Of a DNA stretch of 64,000 nucleotides, positions 37,012 through 45,607 are shown piece by piece (positions within the stretch are counted from its first letter, which is position 1; every line of letters begins with the position of its first letter). The notes beneath the pieces were generated by a model, which was not told where the DNA came from, searched no databases, and worked only from the letters and a program-made list of their open reading frames with translations. Origin of the DNA: JAENVU01 sp038250905 (GTDB taxonomy: Bacteria; Actinomycetota; Acidimicrobiia; IMCC26256; JAENVU01); assembly GCA_038250905.1 (NCBI GenBank), contig JBBSBV010000003.1, positions 1-64,000 on the forward strand. The letters run 5' to 3'. The position numbers and the translations under genes were made by a program.

Positions 37012-37515
37012 GTGACCCTTTTCGAGATCTCCCCGCCCCGTCCGACGCTCGTCACCCGGCTCCGCCGCTGCGCGACCGTTTCGGTCATCACCACCCTCCT
37101 GAGCCTCGCCAGCCTGGTGATCCTGACCGTGGTGTTCAGCGTGCCGGCGATGCTCGCCAACGTGACGACGACTGCGCTCGCGACCGTGCCCTCGTATCAC
37201 CTCAATCGGAGGTGGACGTGGCAGCGGCGGGACGCGAGCGACCCGTGGCGGGAGATCGCACCCTTCTGGGCGCTGTCGTTCGCGGGCCTCGCCCTCTCGA
37301 CGATCACCGTCGGGATCGCGGATCACTGGGCCGCGACCATGTCCTTGGCGCCCGCGCTCCACACCGGCGCGATCCTCGTGGGTCACCTCGGCGGTTTCGG
37401 CCTGCTGTGGGTCGCGCAGTTCGTCCTCTTGGACCGAGTGCTGTTCGGCCGCGCCGACGCTCGGGCCGAAGTCCGGACCGAAGTGCAGGCCGGGGTGCTG
37501 ACCGACGCGGCCTAG
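37012..37515 (+). CDS. GtrA-like membrane protein
   Basis: 167-aa protein with four predicted helices (VSVITTLLSLASLVILTVVF, ANVTTTALATVPSYHLNRRW, ALSFAGLALSTITVGIAD, GAILVGHLGGFGLLWVAQFV). The second-helix pattern ending in YHLNRRWTW is diagnostic of GtrA proteins, which help flip lipid-linked sugars. GTG start. Fits with the glycosidase and propeller upstream as a cell-surface glycan group. Overlaps the convergent acyl-CoA dehydrogenase by 4 bp. Confidence 0.82.
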   Translation: MTLFEISPPRPTLVTRLRRCATVSVITTLLSLASLVILTVVFSVPAMLANVTTTALATVPSYHLNRRWTWQRRDASDPWREIAPFWALSFAGLALSTITVGIADHWAATMSLAPALHTGAILVGHLGGFGLLWVAQFVLLDRVLFGRADARAEVRTEVQAGVLTDAA

Positions 37516-38657
37516 ACGCCGATGAGATCGGCCACCGTCTGACGATGGTGGTCGCCGGTGCCGAAGAGCAGCGCGTCGGATTCGAGGCGGCGCACGTAGA
37601 GGTGGACGTCGGATTCCCAGGTGTAGCCGATCCCGCCGTGGACCTGGATCGCCTCTTTCGCGATGCGCGCGACCGCGTCGCTCGTCGCGCTCTTCGCCAT
37701 CGCGGTTCCGAGCGCGCGGCGGTTGTCGTCCTCCGCGATGGTCAGCGCCGCGAAGTAGCTCAACGATCGGGCCCGCTCCAACAGGATCAACATGTCGGCG
37801 AACTTGTGCTTGATCGCCTGGAACGAACCGACGGGCACGCCGAACTGCTCGCGCTGCTTCACGTACTCGAGCGAGATGTCGAACAGTTGCTGGGCCGCGC
37901 CGACGGCATCGAGCGCGACGGCGACCGTTGCCGTCTCCAACGCGCGCCGGATTCCGGACGCGGTGTCGGGCCCGGGCGTCCCGAGGACGTGGTCGGACGT
38001 CACGGTCACGCCGTCACAGGTGACCGTGGCCAGGACGCGGCTCGGGTCCACCGCGTCGATGGGCTCGACGCGGGTCGCGGCGACCGGGACCACGAAGGCG
38101 CCGACGCCGTCGTCCCCGGCCGTGCCCGGCGTGCGCGCGATCACGACCAGGAAACCGTCAGGGGTCGGTTCGAAGACGAGGCATTTCGTGCCGTCGAGCC
38201 GGTACCCGTCGGCGGTCGGGGTGGCGACGGTCGCAGTGCACGCGGGATCGGTGACGCCCGACTCCTCGGCGACGGCCACGGTGCCGGCGCACGATCCGTC
38301 GGCGACGGGCGCGAGGAGCGCGTCGATCTGGGCGTCGTTCCCGAGTTCGGTCACGAGCGGTGCGAACTGGCTCAGGGTGGCGAACAGCGGACCGGGGGTG
38401 AGGGCCCGTCCGAGTTCCTCGGCGACGAGCGCCAGCTCGATCGGACCGAGTCCCAGTCCGCCGGCGCGCTCCGGGGTGGTCAAGGCGGCCCAGCCGAGTT
38501 CGGTCATCGCGTGGTGCAGTGCCGTGGTGTCCGCCGGGATGCCGTGCACGCGCGCTTCGATGATCTCGCGGACGGCGCCGATCGGGCACTCGGCGGTGAG
38601 GAAGCCCCGCACCGCGTCGCGCAGTTCCTCTTGGTCGGAGGTGAAGTCGAGTTCCAT
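37512..38657 (-). CDS. Acyl-CoA dehydrogenase
   Basis: 381-aa FadE-type protein: LDFTSDQEELRDAVRGFLTAE at the start, PVGSFQAIKHKFADMLILLERA, and AKEAIQVHGGIGYTWESDVHLY near the C-terminus. It belongs to the same subclass as the dehydrogenase at 10359. Follows the acyl-CoA ligase gene by 11 bp, forming an activation-plus-oxidation pair. Confidence 0.88.
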   Translation of the reverse strand: MELDFTSDQEELRDAVRGFLTAECPIGAVREIIEARVHGIPADTTALHHAMTELGWAALTTPERAGGLGLGPIELALVAEELGRALTPGPLFATLSQFAPLVTELGNDAQIDALLAPVADGSCAGTVAVAEESGVTDPACTATVATPTADGYRLDGTKCLVFEPTPDGFLVVIARTPGTAGDDGVGAFVVPVAATRVEPIDAVDPSRVLATVTCDGVTVTSDHVLGTPGPDTASGIRRALETATVAVALDAVGAAQQLFDISLEYVKQREQFGVPVGSFQAIKHKFADMLILLERARSLSYFAALTIAEDDNRRALGTAMAKSATSDAVARIAKEAIQVHGGIGYTWESDVHLYVRRLESDALLFGTGDHHRQTVADLIGV

Positions 38658-38668
38658 CGGCGCGGACC

Positions 38669-40180
38669 CTATCCCGGAGGCGCGGTGGCGTCGGGCGCCC
38701 CGCCGACGGTTGCGGCCAGCGCGCGGCGATCGATCTTCTCCGCGGGAGTGAGCGGCAGCGCGGCGACGATCCGGAGGTCCTCGGGCAACTTGTGGCGTCC
38801 GAGCCGGTCGCCCGCGAAGTCACGAAGTGCGGGCAGCGTCGGCGTTGCGTGGCCGGGATGCGCGACCACGATCGCGACCCCGATCTCGCCCATCACCGGA
38901 TCCGCCCGGGGCACGATCGCGACCGCGGCGACATCGGGATGGGTGGAGAGCACCGCCTCCACTTCCACCGGGTAGACGTTGTAGCCACCCCGGACGTACA
39001 TCTCCTTGCTCCGGCCGACGAGTCGGAGCCGGCCCTGGTCGTCGACCCAGCCGAGGTCGCCGGTGCGGACGTGCCCGCTCGCGGTGAACGCGGTCCGGGT
39101 GCCCTCGGGGTCGTTCCAGTAGCCGGCCATCACGGCGGGGGAGCGCAGACAGACCTGGCCGACCTCACCCGCGGCGACCGCGCGATCGTCGGCGTCGAGC
39201 ACCGCGAGGTCGACCGACGGGTGCGGTCGTCCGACGCTCACGACGGCATCCTCCTCGGGATCGTCGAACGCGGTGCCCAACCCGATGCCGGCTTCGGTGC
39301 ACGAGTACCGGGTGGAAAGCGCGGCGCCGAACCGGGCGCGCGCCTCGGTCGCGGTGGCCGGGGTGATCGGGCCACCACCGACGATGATGGCGCGCACCGA
39401 CGAGTGGTCGAAGCGGTCGAACTCGGGGTCGGCGAGCATCAGCGCGAGTTGGGTCGGTACCCCGGCCACCGTCGTCATCCGTTCCCGTGCCAGCAACTCG
39501 AGCGCGGCGCGGGCGCGCCAGTGCTCCATGATGAACGTGGTGCCGCCGCGCTTCAGGTTGCCCGCGAGCTTGGTCATGAATCCGAGGTGCGCGAACGAGG
39601 TGCCGCTGAAGCTGCGCGCGCCGCCGCCCCACTGCTCGCCCACGTCGGTCGCGGTGATGAACTCCAGTTGCCGGTTCGTGTAGAGCGCGCCCTTGGGGAG
39701 CCCGGTGGTGCCCGAGGTGAAGATGATCGCGACGTCGCGGTCCGGGTCGTCGGCGAGCGGGGGGACGGGATCGTCGCGTTGCAGCCCGGCGAGGAGTTCG
39801 GCGCCGGTCGCTGCGGGGTCGGCTTCCTCGACGCGCCGCGTTGGGTCCGTTGGTGCGAGTCCGGGCCGGGCGAGCACGAGGGCAGGGTCCGCGATCGCGA
39901 GGATCGCGTCACGTTCGGTCGGGGTGAGGCGGTGGTTCACCCCGGCGGTGACCGCCCCCACCTTGGCCGCGGCGATGTAGGCCACGAGGTACTCGGGACC
40001 GGGCGGGAGCACGAGCGCCACCACGTCACCGATGCGGACGCCGCGGTGGCGGAATCCCGCGGCGACCCGGTCCGAGCGGTGGTCCAACTCCTCGTAGCTC
40101 AGCGTCCAGCCGGACGGGGCGACGTAGGCGGTAGCCTCGCCGAACCGGCGGGCCGCACCGTGCGCGATTCGAGGGAGCAT
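38669..40180 (-). CDS. AMP-forming acyl-CoA synthetase
   Basis: 503-aa ANL-superfamily ligase that activates a carboxylic acid with ATP and CoA. Phosphate loop VAIIFTSGTTGLPKGALYT (about 163-181), adenine site STRYSCTEAG, hinge GDLGWVDDQGRLRLVGRSKE and catalytic Lys in LTPAEKIDRRAL near the C-terminus. All core residues present. Its ATG at 40178-40180 shares the CATG with the divergent TetR gene, so no promoter fits between the two start codons; one or both transcripts may be leaderless. Confidence 0.9.
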   Translation of the reverse strand: MLPRIAHGAARRFGEATAYVAPSGWTLSYEELDHRSDRVAAGFRHRGVRIGDVVALVLPPGPEYLVAYIAAAKVGAVTAGVNHRLTPTERDAILAIADPALVLARPGLAPTDPTRRVEEADPAATGAELLAGLQRDDPVPPLADDPDRDVAIIFTSGTTGLPKGALYTNRQLEFITATDVGEQWGGGARSFSGTSFAHLGFMTKLAGNLKRGGTTFIMEHWRARAALELLARERMTTVAGVPTQLALMLADPEFDRFDHSSVRAIIVGGGPITPATATEARARFGAALSTRYSCTEAGIGLGTAFDDPEEDAVVSVGRPHPSVDLAVLDADDRAVAAGEVGQVCLRSPAVMAGYWNDPEGTRTAFTASGHVRTGDLGWVDDQGRLRLVGRSKEMYVRGGYNVYPVEVEAVLSTHPDVAAVAIVPRADPVMGEIGVAIVVAHPGHATPTLPALRDFAGDRLGRHKLPEDLRIVAALPLTPAEKIDRRALAATVGGAPDATAPPG

Positions 40181-40835
40181 GGTCAGAGAATCGCACAACT
40201 CGACGGCGCCCACGCGCGACGCCCGGACCGGCGGCAGCCCGGCCCGCGAGCGTGCGCTGCGCGCGCAGGGCCGCAAGACGATGCAGCGCCTGTCGGACGC
40301 CGGACTGCGGGTCTTCGCGCGGCGGGGCTTCCACGAAGCGCGGGTCGACGACATCGTCCGCGCCGCCCGCACGTCGCACGGCACCTTCTACCTGTACTTC
40401 GCCAACAAGGAAGATCTGCTCCGCCAACTCGCGGCGGAGTGCGCGGCCGCGCTCGAGGCGCTCGCTGCGACGGTGCCCGAGATCGACGCCGGCCCCGCGG
40501 GCGAAGCGGCCCTCGGATCGTTCCTCCGGACCTTCTTCGACACCTACGCCCACTACGGCGTGGTGATCCGGGCGTGGATGGAGAACCAGGTCAGCGACCG
40601 GAAGGTCGACCAACTCGGCGTCGACGCGTTCACGCACATCGCGCAGGCCTTCGCGGTGCAACTGCGCGCCGCGGGCGCTCCGCACGACGAAGCTACGGTG
40701 ACGACGCTGATGGCCATGCTCGAACGCACCAGCTACGCGATGTCCTCCCGTGATCTCGGGTTCGACCGGGCCGTCGCCCTCGACACCCTGACCAAGGTCA
40801 TCCACCGGGGGTTCTTCCTTCCTCGAGCCCCATGA
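40179..40835 (+). CDS. TetR-family transcriptional regulator
   Basis: 218-aa regulator. Helix-turn-helix at about 45-80 (FARRGFHEARVDDIVRAARTSHGTFYLYFANKED split here as FHEARVDDIVRAA and SHGTFYLYFANKEDLL). The C-terminal ligand domain is helical. It is divergent from an acyl-CoA ligase gene, the classic arrangement for a TetR that senses an acyl-CoA. The N-terminal 34 residues are poorly ordered, and an internal ATG at 40281 is an alternative start that would open space for a promoter. It is the only TetR in the window and so one candidate reader of the TGAC/GTCA sites (inference). Confidence 0.87.
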   Translation: MVRESHNSTAPTRDARTGGSPARERALRAQGRKTMQRLSDAGLRVFARRGFHEARVDDIVRAARTSHGTFYLYFANKEDLLRQLAAECAAALEALAATVPEIDAGPAGEAALGSFLRTFFDTYAHYGVVIRAWMENQVSDRKVDQLGVDAFTHIAQAFAVQLRAAGAPHDEATVTTLMAMLERTSYAMSSRDLGFDRAVALDTLTKVIHRGFFLPRAP

Positions 40836-41944
40836 GCGAAGTGGCAGCGGCCGAGGTGACTGCGATCTCCGGGGCCCGCGATCGCACGCTGGACGGACTC
40901 CGGGCCGTCGCGATGCTCTCCGTGTTCCTGTTCCACGGTTCTCTCACTGCGCCGGGTCTCGTGGACTTCGCCCCGAAGGTGATCGCCCACCTCGACACCG
41001 GCGTGCAGGTCTTCTTCGTGCTGTCGGGGTTCTTGATCTACCGCCAGTTCGTGGCCGCGCATCTGACCGGGGCGGCCTTGCCGTCGCTGCGCCGCTACTC
41101 GGTGCGCCGGGCCGGCCGGATCTACCCGGCCTACTGGCTGGCGCTCGGTGTCCTCGTGGCCCTGGGGAGCGTCACCATCGCCGGGCATCCGGTTCGGCAC
41201 GTCCTGTTGATCCAGACCTACTACCCGGACACCCTGGCCGACGCCGGACTCGCGGTGGCCTGGACGTTGACGGTGGAGATCTCCTTCTACGTCTTCGCGC
41301 CGTTGTGGTCACTCGTGGTCCGCCGCATCCGCACGCGGCCGTTCGTCGCGGAGTTGGGTGGTGTCGCCGTCCTGTTCGCCATCGGTCTCGCGGCCCGGCT
41401 CTGGTCGGGGTGGGGGACTCCGCCGACCTGGGTGCTCGTGCTCCCGACGTCGTTGTGCACGTTGAGCAGCGGAATGCTCCTGGCCGTGTTGGCGAGCGAG
41501 GCTCGGCGCGACCCCGGCCTGGCTCGACGACTCGCGAGGCTCGGGAGCCCGGCCCATTGGTGGTGGCTCGCCGCCGGGGCGGTCTTCGCACTCCAGTGCG
41601 TGTTGCCCTACGGGATCCTCATGGGGGTCACGCCGCTGGAACTGATGCGGGACAACCTGCTGCGGGTTCCGGTTGCCTTCCTGCTCGTCGTGCCGGGCGT
41701 GTTCGGCGACGGTGGACTGATCCGGCGGGTGCTGCGGAGTGCACCGATGGTGTTCCTCGGCGTCGTGAGTTACGGCATGTATCTGTGGCACACGTCGGTC
41801 ATCCGGGAGTTCGACGGTTACACCGCGATCCCGAACAACTTCCAGTTCGTGGTCGCGTTCTTCGCCACCCTCGCGGTCGCGGCCGCGAGTTGGTACGTGC
41901 TCGAGGGTCCGGTGCTCCGCTGGGCCCACCGTCGCACGCGGTAG
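40832..41944 (+). CDS. Acyltransferase 3 family membrane protein
   Basis: 370-aa integral membrane O-acyltransferase of the OafA/YrhL group. The N-terminal signature RTLDGLRAVAMLSVFLFHGS contains the catalytic-type His; FFVLSGFLIYRQF and SVRRAGRIYPAYWLAL follow, with about ten hydrophobic helices in total. It transfers acyl groups to surface carbohydrates or lipids. Coupled by a 4-bp overlap to the TetR gene. Confidence 0.87.
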   Translation: MSEVAAAEVTAISGARDRTLDGLRAVAMLSVFLFHGSLTAPGLVDFAPKVIAHLDTGVQVFFVLSGFLIYRQFVAAHLTGAALPSLRRYSVRRAGRIYPAYWLALGVLVALGSVTIAGHPVRHVLLIQTYYPDTLADAGLAVAWTLTVEISFYVFAPLWSLVVRRIRTRPFVAELGGVAVLFAIGLAARLWSGWGTPPTWVLVLPTSLCTLSSGMLLAVLASEARRDPGLARRLARLGSPAHWWWLAAGAVFALQCVLPYGILMGVTPLELMRDNLLRVPVAFLLVVPGVFGDGGLIRRVLRSAPMVFLGVVSYGMYLWHTSVIREFDGYTAIPNNFQFVVAFFATLAVAAASWYVLEGPVLRWAHRRTR

Positions 41945-41960
41945 TCCCCGCCCTGGTCGG

Positions 41961-43115
41961 TTACTCGGTGCCGAGGATGAGGGTGCCGGCCGAGGAGAAC
42001 CAACCGCCGGTGCCGTTCACGCACGCCACCTTCGCGTCGGCGACCTGGCGGTCCCCGCCCTCGCCGCGCAACTGCTTGACCGCCTCCACCATGAGGAACA
42101 TGCCGCGCATGCCCGGGTGACAGCACGACAGTCCGCCGCCGTCGGTGTTGGTGGGCAGCGCCCCACCGACGCGCAGCTTGCCGTCCTCGACGAACGGTCC
42201 ACCTTCGCCGGGCGCGCAGAACCCGAGCGCCTCGAGCGAGAGCAACACCATGGGCGTGAACGCGTCGTAGATCTGGCACACGTCGACGTCGGCCGGAGTC
42301 AGCCCCGCCCGCTCGAACGCGAGCTTCCCGGACCGCACGGCGGGGGAGACGGTGAAGTCCTCCCATTCGCTCATGGTGGTGTGGCTCGAGGTCTCGCCCG
42401 ACCCCAGCACGTAGATCGGGGTCTGGGCCAGATCGCGGGCCCGCGCCTCGGAGGTCAACACGACGGCACCGCCACCGTCCGACCGGATGCAGCAGTGGAG
42501 CGTGGTGAGCGGGTCCGCGATGAGCGGGGCGTTCTGCACGTCTTCGATCGTGAGCGGATCGCGGTAGAACGCGTCCGGGTTGAGCCCCGCGTTGTACCGC
42601 GCCGAGACCGAGATCTCCGCCAGCTGCTCGATGGTCGTCCCGTACTGATGCATGTGCCGCCGGGCCGCCATCGCGTACTTGGCGATGAGCGTGTGCCCGT
42701 ACGGTGCGTCGAACTGCACCGGCCCGCGCGCCCCGAACGACAGGTTCGCGGTCCGTCGCTTGGCCTTGAGGTCGGCGCGGGTCGTCGACCCGTAGACCAG
42801 GACGACGACGTCGGCGTGACCCGACTGGATCGCCTCCACCGCGTGCTCGGCCATGACGACCCAGGTGCTCCCGCCGACGCCGGTGCCGTCGATCCAGGTG
42901 GGACGCAAGCCGAGATACTCGGCGATCTCGACCGGCGCGAGGAGTCCCATCCCGGTGGAGGCGAACCCGTCGATGTCGGCCTTGGTGAGCCCCGCATCGG
43001 CAATCGCACGCGACGCGGCCTGGTAGTGCAGCTCGAATGGCGACTTGGTGTCGACCCGCCCGCAGTCGGAGAGCGCCGCGCCGACGATCGCGACTCGATT
43101 CCTGGTTGCGGTCAC
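41961..43115 (-). CDS. Thiolase-like protein lacking thiolase catalytic residues (Ltp2-type aldolase candidate)
   Basis: 384-aa SCP-x/Ltp-like protein. The nucleophile-Cys position reads GVGGSTWVVMAEHA with no Cys, HDCF is replaced by YDAF (VCQIYDAFTPM), and the C-terminal region is CCHPGMRG rather than GHPxGATG. YDAF-type homologues include Ltp2, a retro-aldolase of steroid side-chain breakdown that needs a DUF35 partner. Start at the GTG at 43115: GGAG lies 6 nt upstream and GTGA overlaps the crotonase stop; an ATG at 43127 has a weaker RBS. No DUF35 gene is adjacent here. Confidence 0.8.
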   Translation of the reverse strand: MTATRNRVAIVGAALSDCGRVDTKSPFELHYQAASRAIADAGLTKADIDGFASTGMGLLAPVEIAEYLGLRPTWIDGTGVGGSTWVVMAEHAVEAIQSGHADVVVLVYGSTTRADLKAKRRTANLSFGARGPVQFDAPYGHTLIAKYAMAARRHMHQYGTTIEQLAEISVSARYNAGLNPDAFYRDPLTIEDVQNAPLIADPLTTLHCCIRSDGGGAVVLTSEARARDLAQTPIYVLGSGETSSHTTMSEWEDFTVSPAVRSGKLAFERAGLTPADVDVCQIYDAFTPMVLLSLEALGFCAPGEGGPFVEDGKLRVGGALPTNTDGGGLSCCHPGMRGMFLMVEAVKQLRGEGGDRQVADAKVACVNGTGGWFSSAGTLILGTE

Positions 43116-43945
43116 CGCAGTCTCCATTCGATGCGTTTGCCGGATTCGAACACCTGCTGGCCCTCCGCGATTGATTCCTGACTCGTTCCCATCGCGACGT
43201 ACGCGTACCCGAGGCGGACTGCCTCGCGCTGGCCGTGCTCGCGTGCACCCCAGATCGCGCGGACCGTGCCCTGGATCGCGAGCGGGGGCGCGGAGGCGAT
43301 GGCCTCGGCCGCCCAGGTGGCGCGTTCCATCAACTCGCCGGCCGGCGCGACCTCCGACACCATCCCGATCTGGAACGCCCGGCCGGCCGACAGGCGCTCG
43401 TAGTTGCCGAGCAGCGACACCCGCATGATCTCGGAGAACGGCATCACGCCCGACATGTGGATGGGTTCGTACGCCGCGGTCATGCCGTAGGTGACGTGGG
43501 GGTCGAAGAACGTGGCGTGCTCGGCGGCGATGATGAACTCCACCTCGCCGAGCATGTAGAACGCGCCACCGCACGCCATGCCGTTCACCGCCGCGATCAC
43601 CGGCTTCCAGAGATCGCACGACTTCGGGCCGATGTTGTCGCCGGGGTCGTTGAACATGAACGGCGTCGAACCCGAGCCGACGATGTCGTCGTCGGTGGAG
43701 TCGTCGGTGTCCCCGCCCATCTGTTCCATGCGGTCGATGCCGGTGCAGAAGGCCTTCTCCCCGGCTCCGGTGAGCACCACGCACCGCACGTCGTCGTGGC
43801 GGCGCAGGCCCCGCCAGAGTGCCTTCAACTCGCGTTGCATCAGCGAGTTGAACGCGTTGTGGCGCTCGGGCCGGTTGAGGGTGACGTAGGCGACGCCGTT
43901 GCGCTCTTCGTAGCCCAGCGTCTCGAAATCCGAAGTGAAGCTCAT
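43112..43945 (-). CDS. Enoyl-CoA hydratase/isomerase family protein
   Basis: 277-aa crotonase-fold protein: GVAYVTLNRPERHNAFNSLM, CVVLTGAGEKAFCTGID, AAVNGMACGGAFYML (oxyanion-hole loop), then PHVTYGMTAAYEP. An insert of about 15 Asp/Ser-rich residues (GGDTDDSTDDDIVG) lies after the substrate loop. Start at the second ATG (43945), five bases after GAGGGG. Coupled to the aldolase-like gene by 4 bp. Confidence 0.86.
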   Translation of the reverse strand: MSFTSDFETLGYEERNGVAYVTLNRPERHNAFNSLMQRELKALWRGLRRHDDVRCVVLTGAGEKAFCTGIDRMEQMGGDTDDSTDDDIVGSGSTPFMFNDPGDNIGPKSCDLWKPVIAAVNGMACGGAFYMLGEVEFIIAAEHATFFDPHVTYGMTAAYEPIHMSGVMPFSEIMRVSLLGNYERLSAGRAFQIGMVSEVAPAGELMERATWAAEAIASAPPLAIQGTVRAIWGAREHGQREAVRLGYAYVAMGTSQESIAEGQQVFESGKRIEWRLR

Positions 43946-44044
43946 CATGTCCCCTCATGGCCCTGCGGGCCGGGCCGGTCAGGCCCCGCTCGGCGCACAC
44001 GGAGTCGGTTGGAGGGTTCCGACGCCTCACTCACGGCGCGGAGG

Positions 44045-44980
44045 TTACTTGCGCCGTTGCGCGTCGATGCCCGCGTTCATCGTCTTGAAGTGGTAGCGCC
44101 CCAGGATGCGACCGATGTCGGCCGGATCCCACTGCGCGGCGTTGCCCTCCTTGTCGGTGGCGAAGAACTCCTCGCCCATCTGCCACGGTTGGTAGACGCA
44201 CAGCGAGTTACCGACCATGCGCAACACCTGGCCGGTGATGGGCTTGGACTCGTCCGAGGCGAGGAACACGACCGCAGGGGCCGAGTTGCCGGGGTTCATC
44301 GGGGTGAAGCCCTCGTACTCGTCGGGTGGCTTGATCTCGATGCCGGCCATCGCGGCGCCGACCATGCGGGTGGCACCGCCGGGGCCGACGCAGTTGGCGC
44401 GCACGCCGTAGCGGGAGAGTTCGAGGCTGGCGATGATGGTCATCGCCGCGTTGCCGGCCTTCGCCGCGCCGTAGTTGATCTGGCTGGCCTGGCCCTGGAG
44501 GCCGGCCGAGGACACGGTGTTGATGATCGACGCGCTGGGCTGGCGCCCTTCCTTGGACTCGTTGCGCCAGTAGGCCGATGCATGTTGCATCGTGTTGAAC
44601 GTGCCGTACATGTGGACCTTCACGACGGCGTCGAAGTCCTCGGGCGTCATCGAGAACATCATCTTGTCCCGGAGGATCCCGGCGTTGTTCACGAGCACGT
44701 CGAGGCGGCCGAAGGAGTCGATCGCGGTCTTGACGATGTTGCCCGCGCTCTCGTAGTCGGCGACCGAGTCGTAGTTGGCGACGGCTTCGCCGCCCCGACT
44801 CTTGATCACCTCGACCACCTCGTCGGCGACCCGAGCGTCGGAGCCGTCACCGCTCACCGAACCGCCGAGGTCGTTCACGACCACCTTTGCGCCATGGGCC
44901 GCGAGCAACACCGCCTCGCCGCGTCCGACGCCGTTACCGGCTCCGGTCACGATCGCGACCTTGCCATCGAGCATGCCCAT
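44045..44980 (-). CDS. SDR 3-hydroxyacyl-CoA dehydrogenase (HSD17B4 N-terminal type)
   Basis: 311-aa short-chain dehydrogenase, paralogue of the one at 13755. TGAGNGVGRGEAVLL cofactor loop, NNAGILRDKMMFSM, Ser in TVSSAG, and YGAAK. Oxidises 3-hydroxyacyl-CoA with NAD. A TGAC/GTCA palindrome (45009-45024) lies 28 bp upstream and is shared with the divergent dehydratase at 45070, so oxidation and hydration are probably co-regulated. Confidence 0.88.
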   Translation of the reverse strand: MGMLDGKVAIVTGAGNGVGRGEAVLLAAHGAKVVVNDLGGSVSGDGSDARVADEVVEVIKSRGGEAVANYDSVADYESAGNIVKTAIDSFGRLDVLVNNAGILRDKMMFSMTPEDFDAVVKVHMYGTFNTMQHASAYWRNESKEGRQPSASIINTVSSAGLQGQASQINYGAAKAGNAAMTIIASLELSRYGVRANCVGPGGATRMVGAAMAGIEIKPPDEYEGFTPMNPGNSAPAVVFLASDESKPITGQVLRMVGNSLCVYQPWQMGEEFFATDKEGNAAQWDPADIGRILGRYHFKTMNAGIDAQRRK

Positions 44981-45008
44981 TTGCGCGTTCCTTCCCCTGA
45001 CGAGAAAA

Positions 45009-45024
45009 CTGACGTTGGCGTCAC
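45009..45024. promoter_or_regulatory. Putative operator, TGAC/GTCA palindrome (site 3)
   Basis: CTGACGTTGGCGTCAC in the divergent gap between the SDR (start 44980) and the MaoC-like dehydratase (start 45070). One outer base differs from the consensus. Its central position suits control of both genes. Confidence 0.6.
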
Positions 45025-45069
45025 GCTAGCGCGAGATTTTCTCGATACGCCAAGGGGGATCAGCCAGTC

Positions 45070-45570
45070 ATGACCGTCGACTCCGGCATCATCGGCAAGC
45101 CCACGGGCGCGTGGACGGTCACCGTCGAGCGCGGACCGGTGACGGCGTTCGCGGCCGCGGTGGCGGACGCGAATCCCGTCTACCGCGACCGGCGCGCGGC
45201 GCGTGACGCGGGCTTCTCCGATCTTCCCGCGCCACCCACCTTCACGTTCGCGATGGGCTTCTGGGGCGCGTTCCTCGAAGACCAACCCGACGATCCGACC
45301 GGCGGTACCAACCCGATGCACGCGGTCATGGGCGAACTGCACGGCAAGGGTGCGCTCGTGCTCCACGGCGAGCAGGAGTTCACCTACCACCGGCCGGTGC
45401 TGGTGGGTGACGTGCTCCACGGCGAAGGTCGCGTCGTCGACGTCTACGAGAAGGACACCGACGCCGCGACCATGACGTTCGTGGTCATCGCGACCGAATG
45501 GACCGAGGCCGAGACGGGCGCCCCGGTGGTCACCGAACAGTTCAATCTCATCGCGCGTCTGCGCAAGTAA
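45070..45570 (+). CDS. MaoC/FAS1-like hot-dog dehydratase
   Basis: 166-aa hot-dog-fold protein of the N-terminal MaoC-like type: VERGPVTAFAAAVADANPVYRD, PAPPTFTFAMGFWGAF, LHGEQEFTYHRPVLVGDVL. Such proteins hydrate 2-enoyl-CoA, usually as a pair with a MaoC C-terminal-type subunit; that second subunit is not adjacent, so the partner is elsewhere or the protein acts alone. 37 bp upstream of an SDR gene on the same strand. Confidence 0.83.
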   Translation: MTVDSGIIGKPTGAWTVTVERGPVTAFAAAVADANPVYRDRRAARDAGFSDLPAPPTFTFAMGFWGAFLEDQPDDPTGGTNPMHAVMGELHGKGALVLHGEQEFTYHRPVLVGDVLHGEGRVVDVYEKDTDAATMTFVVIATEWTEAETGAPVVTEQFNLIARLRK

Positions 45571-45607
45571 CGCTCACCAACCCCGCCACGCGCCGAGGAG
45601 CATCGTC

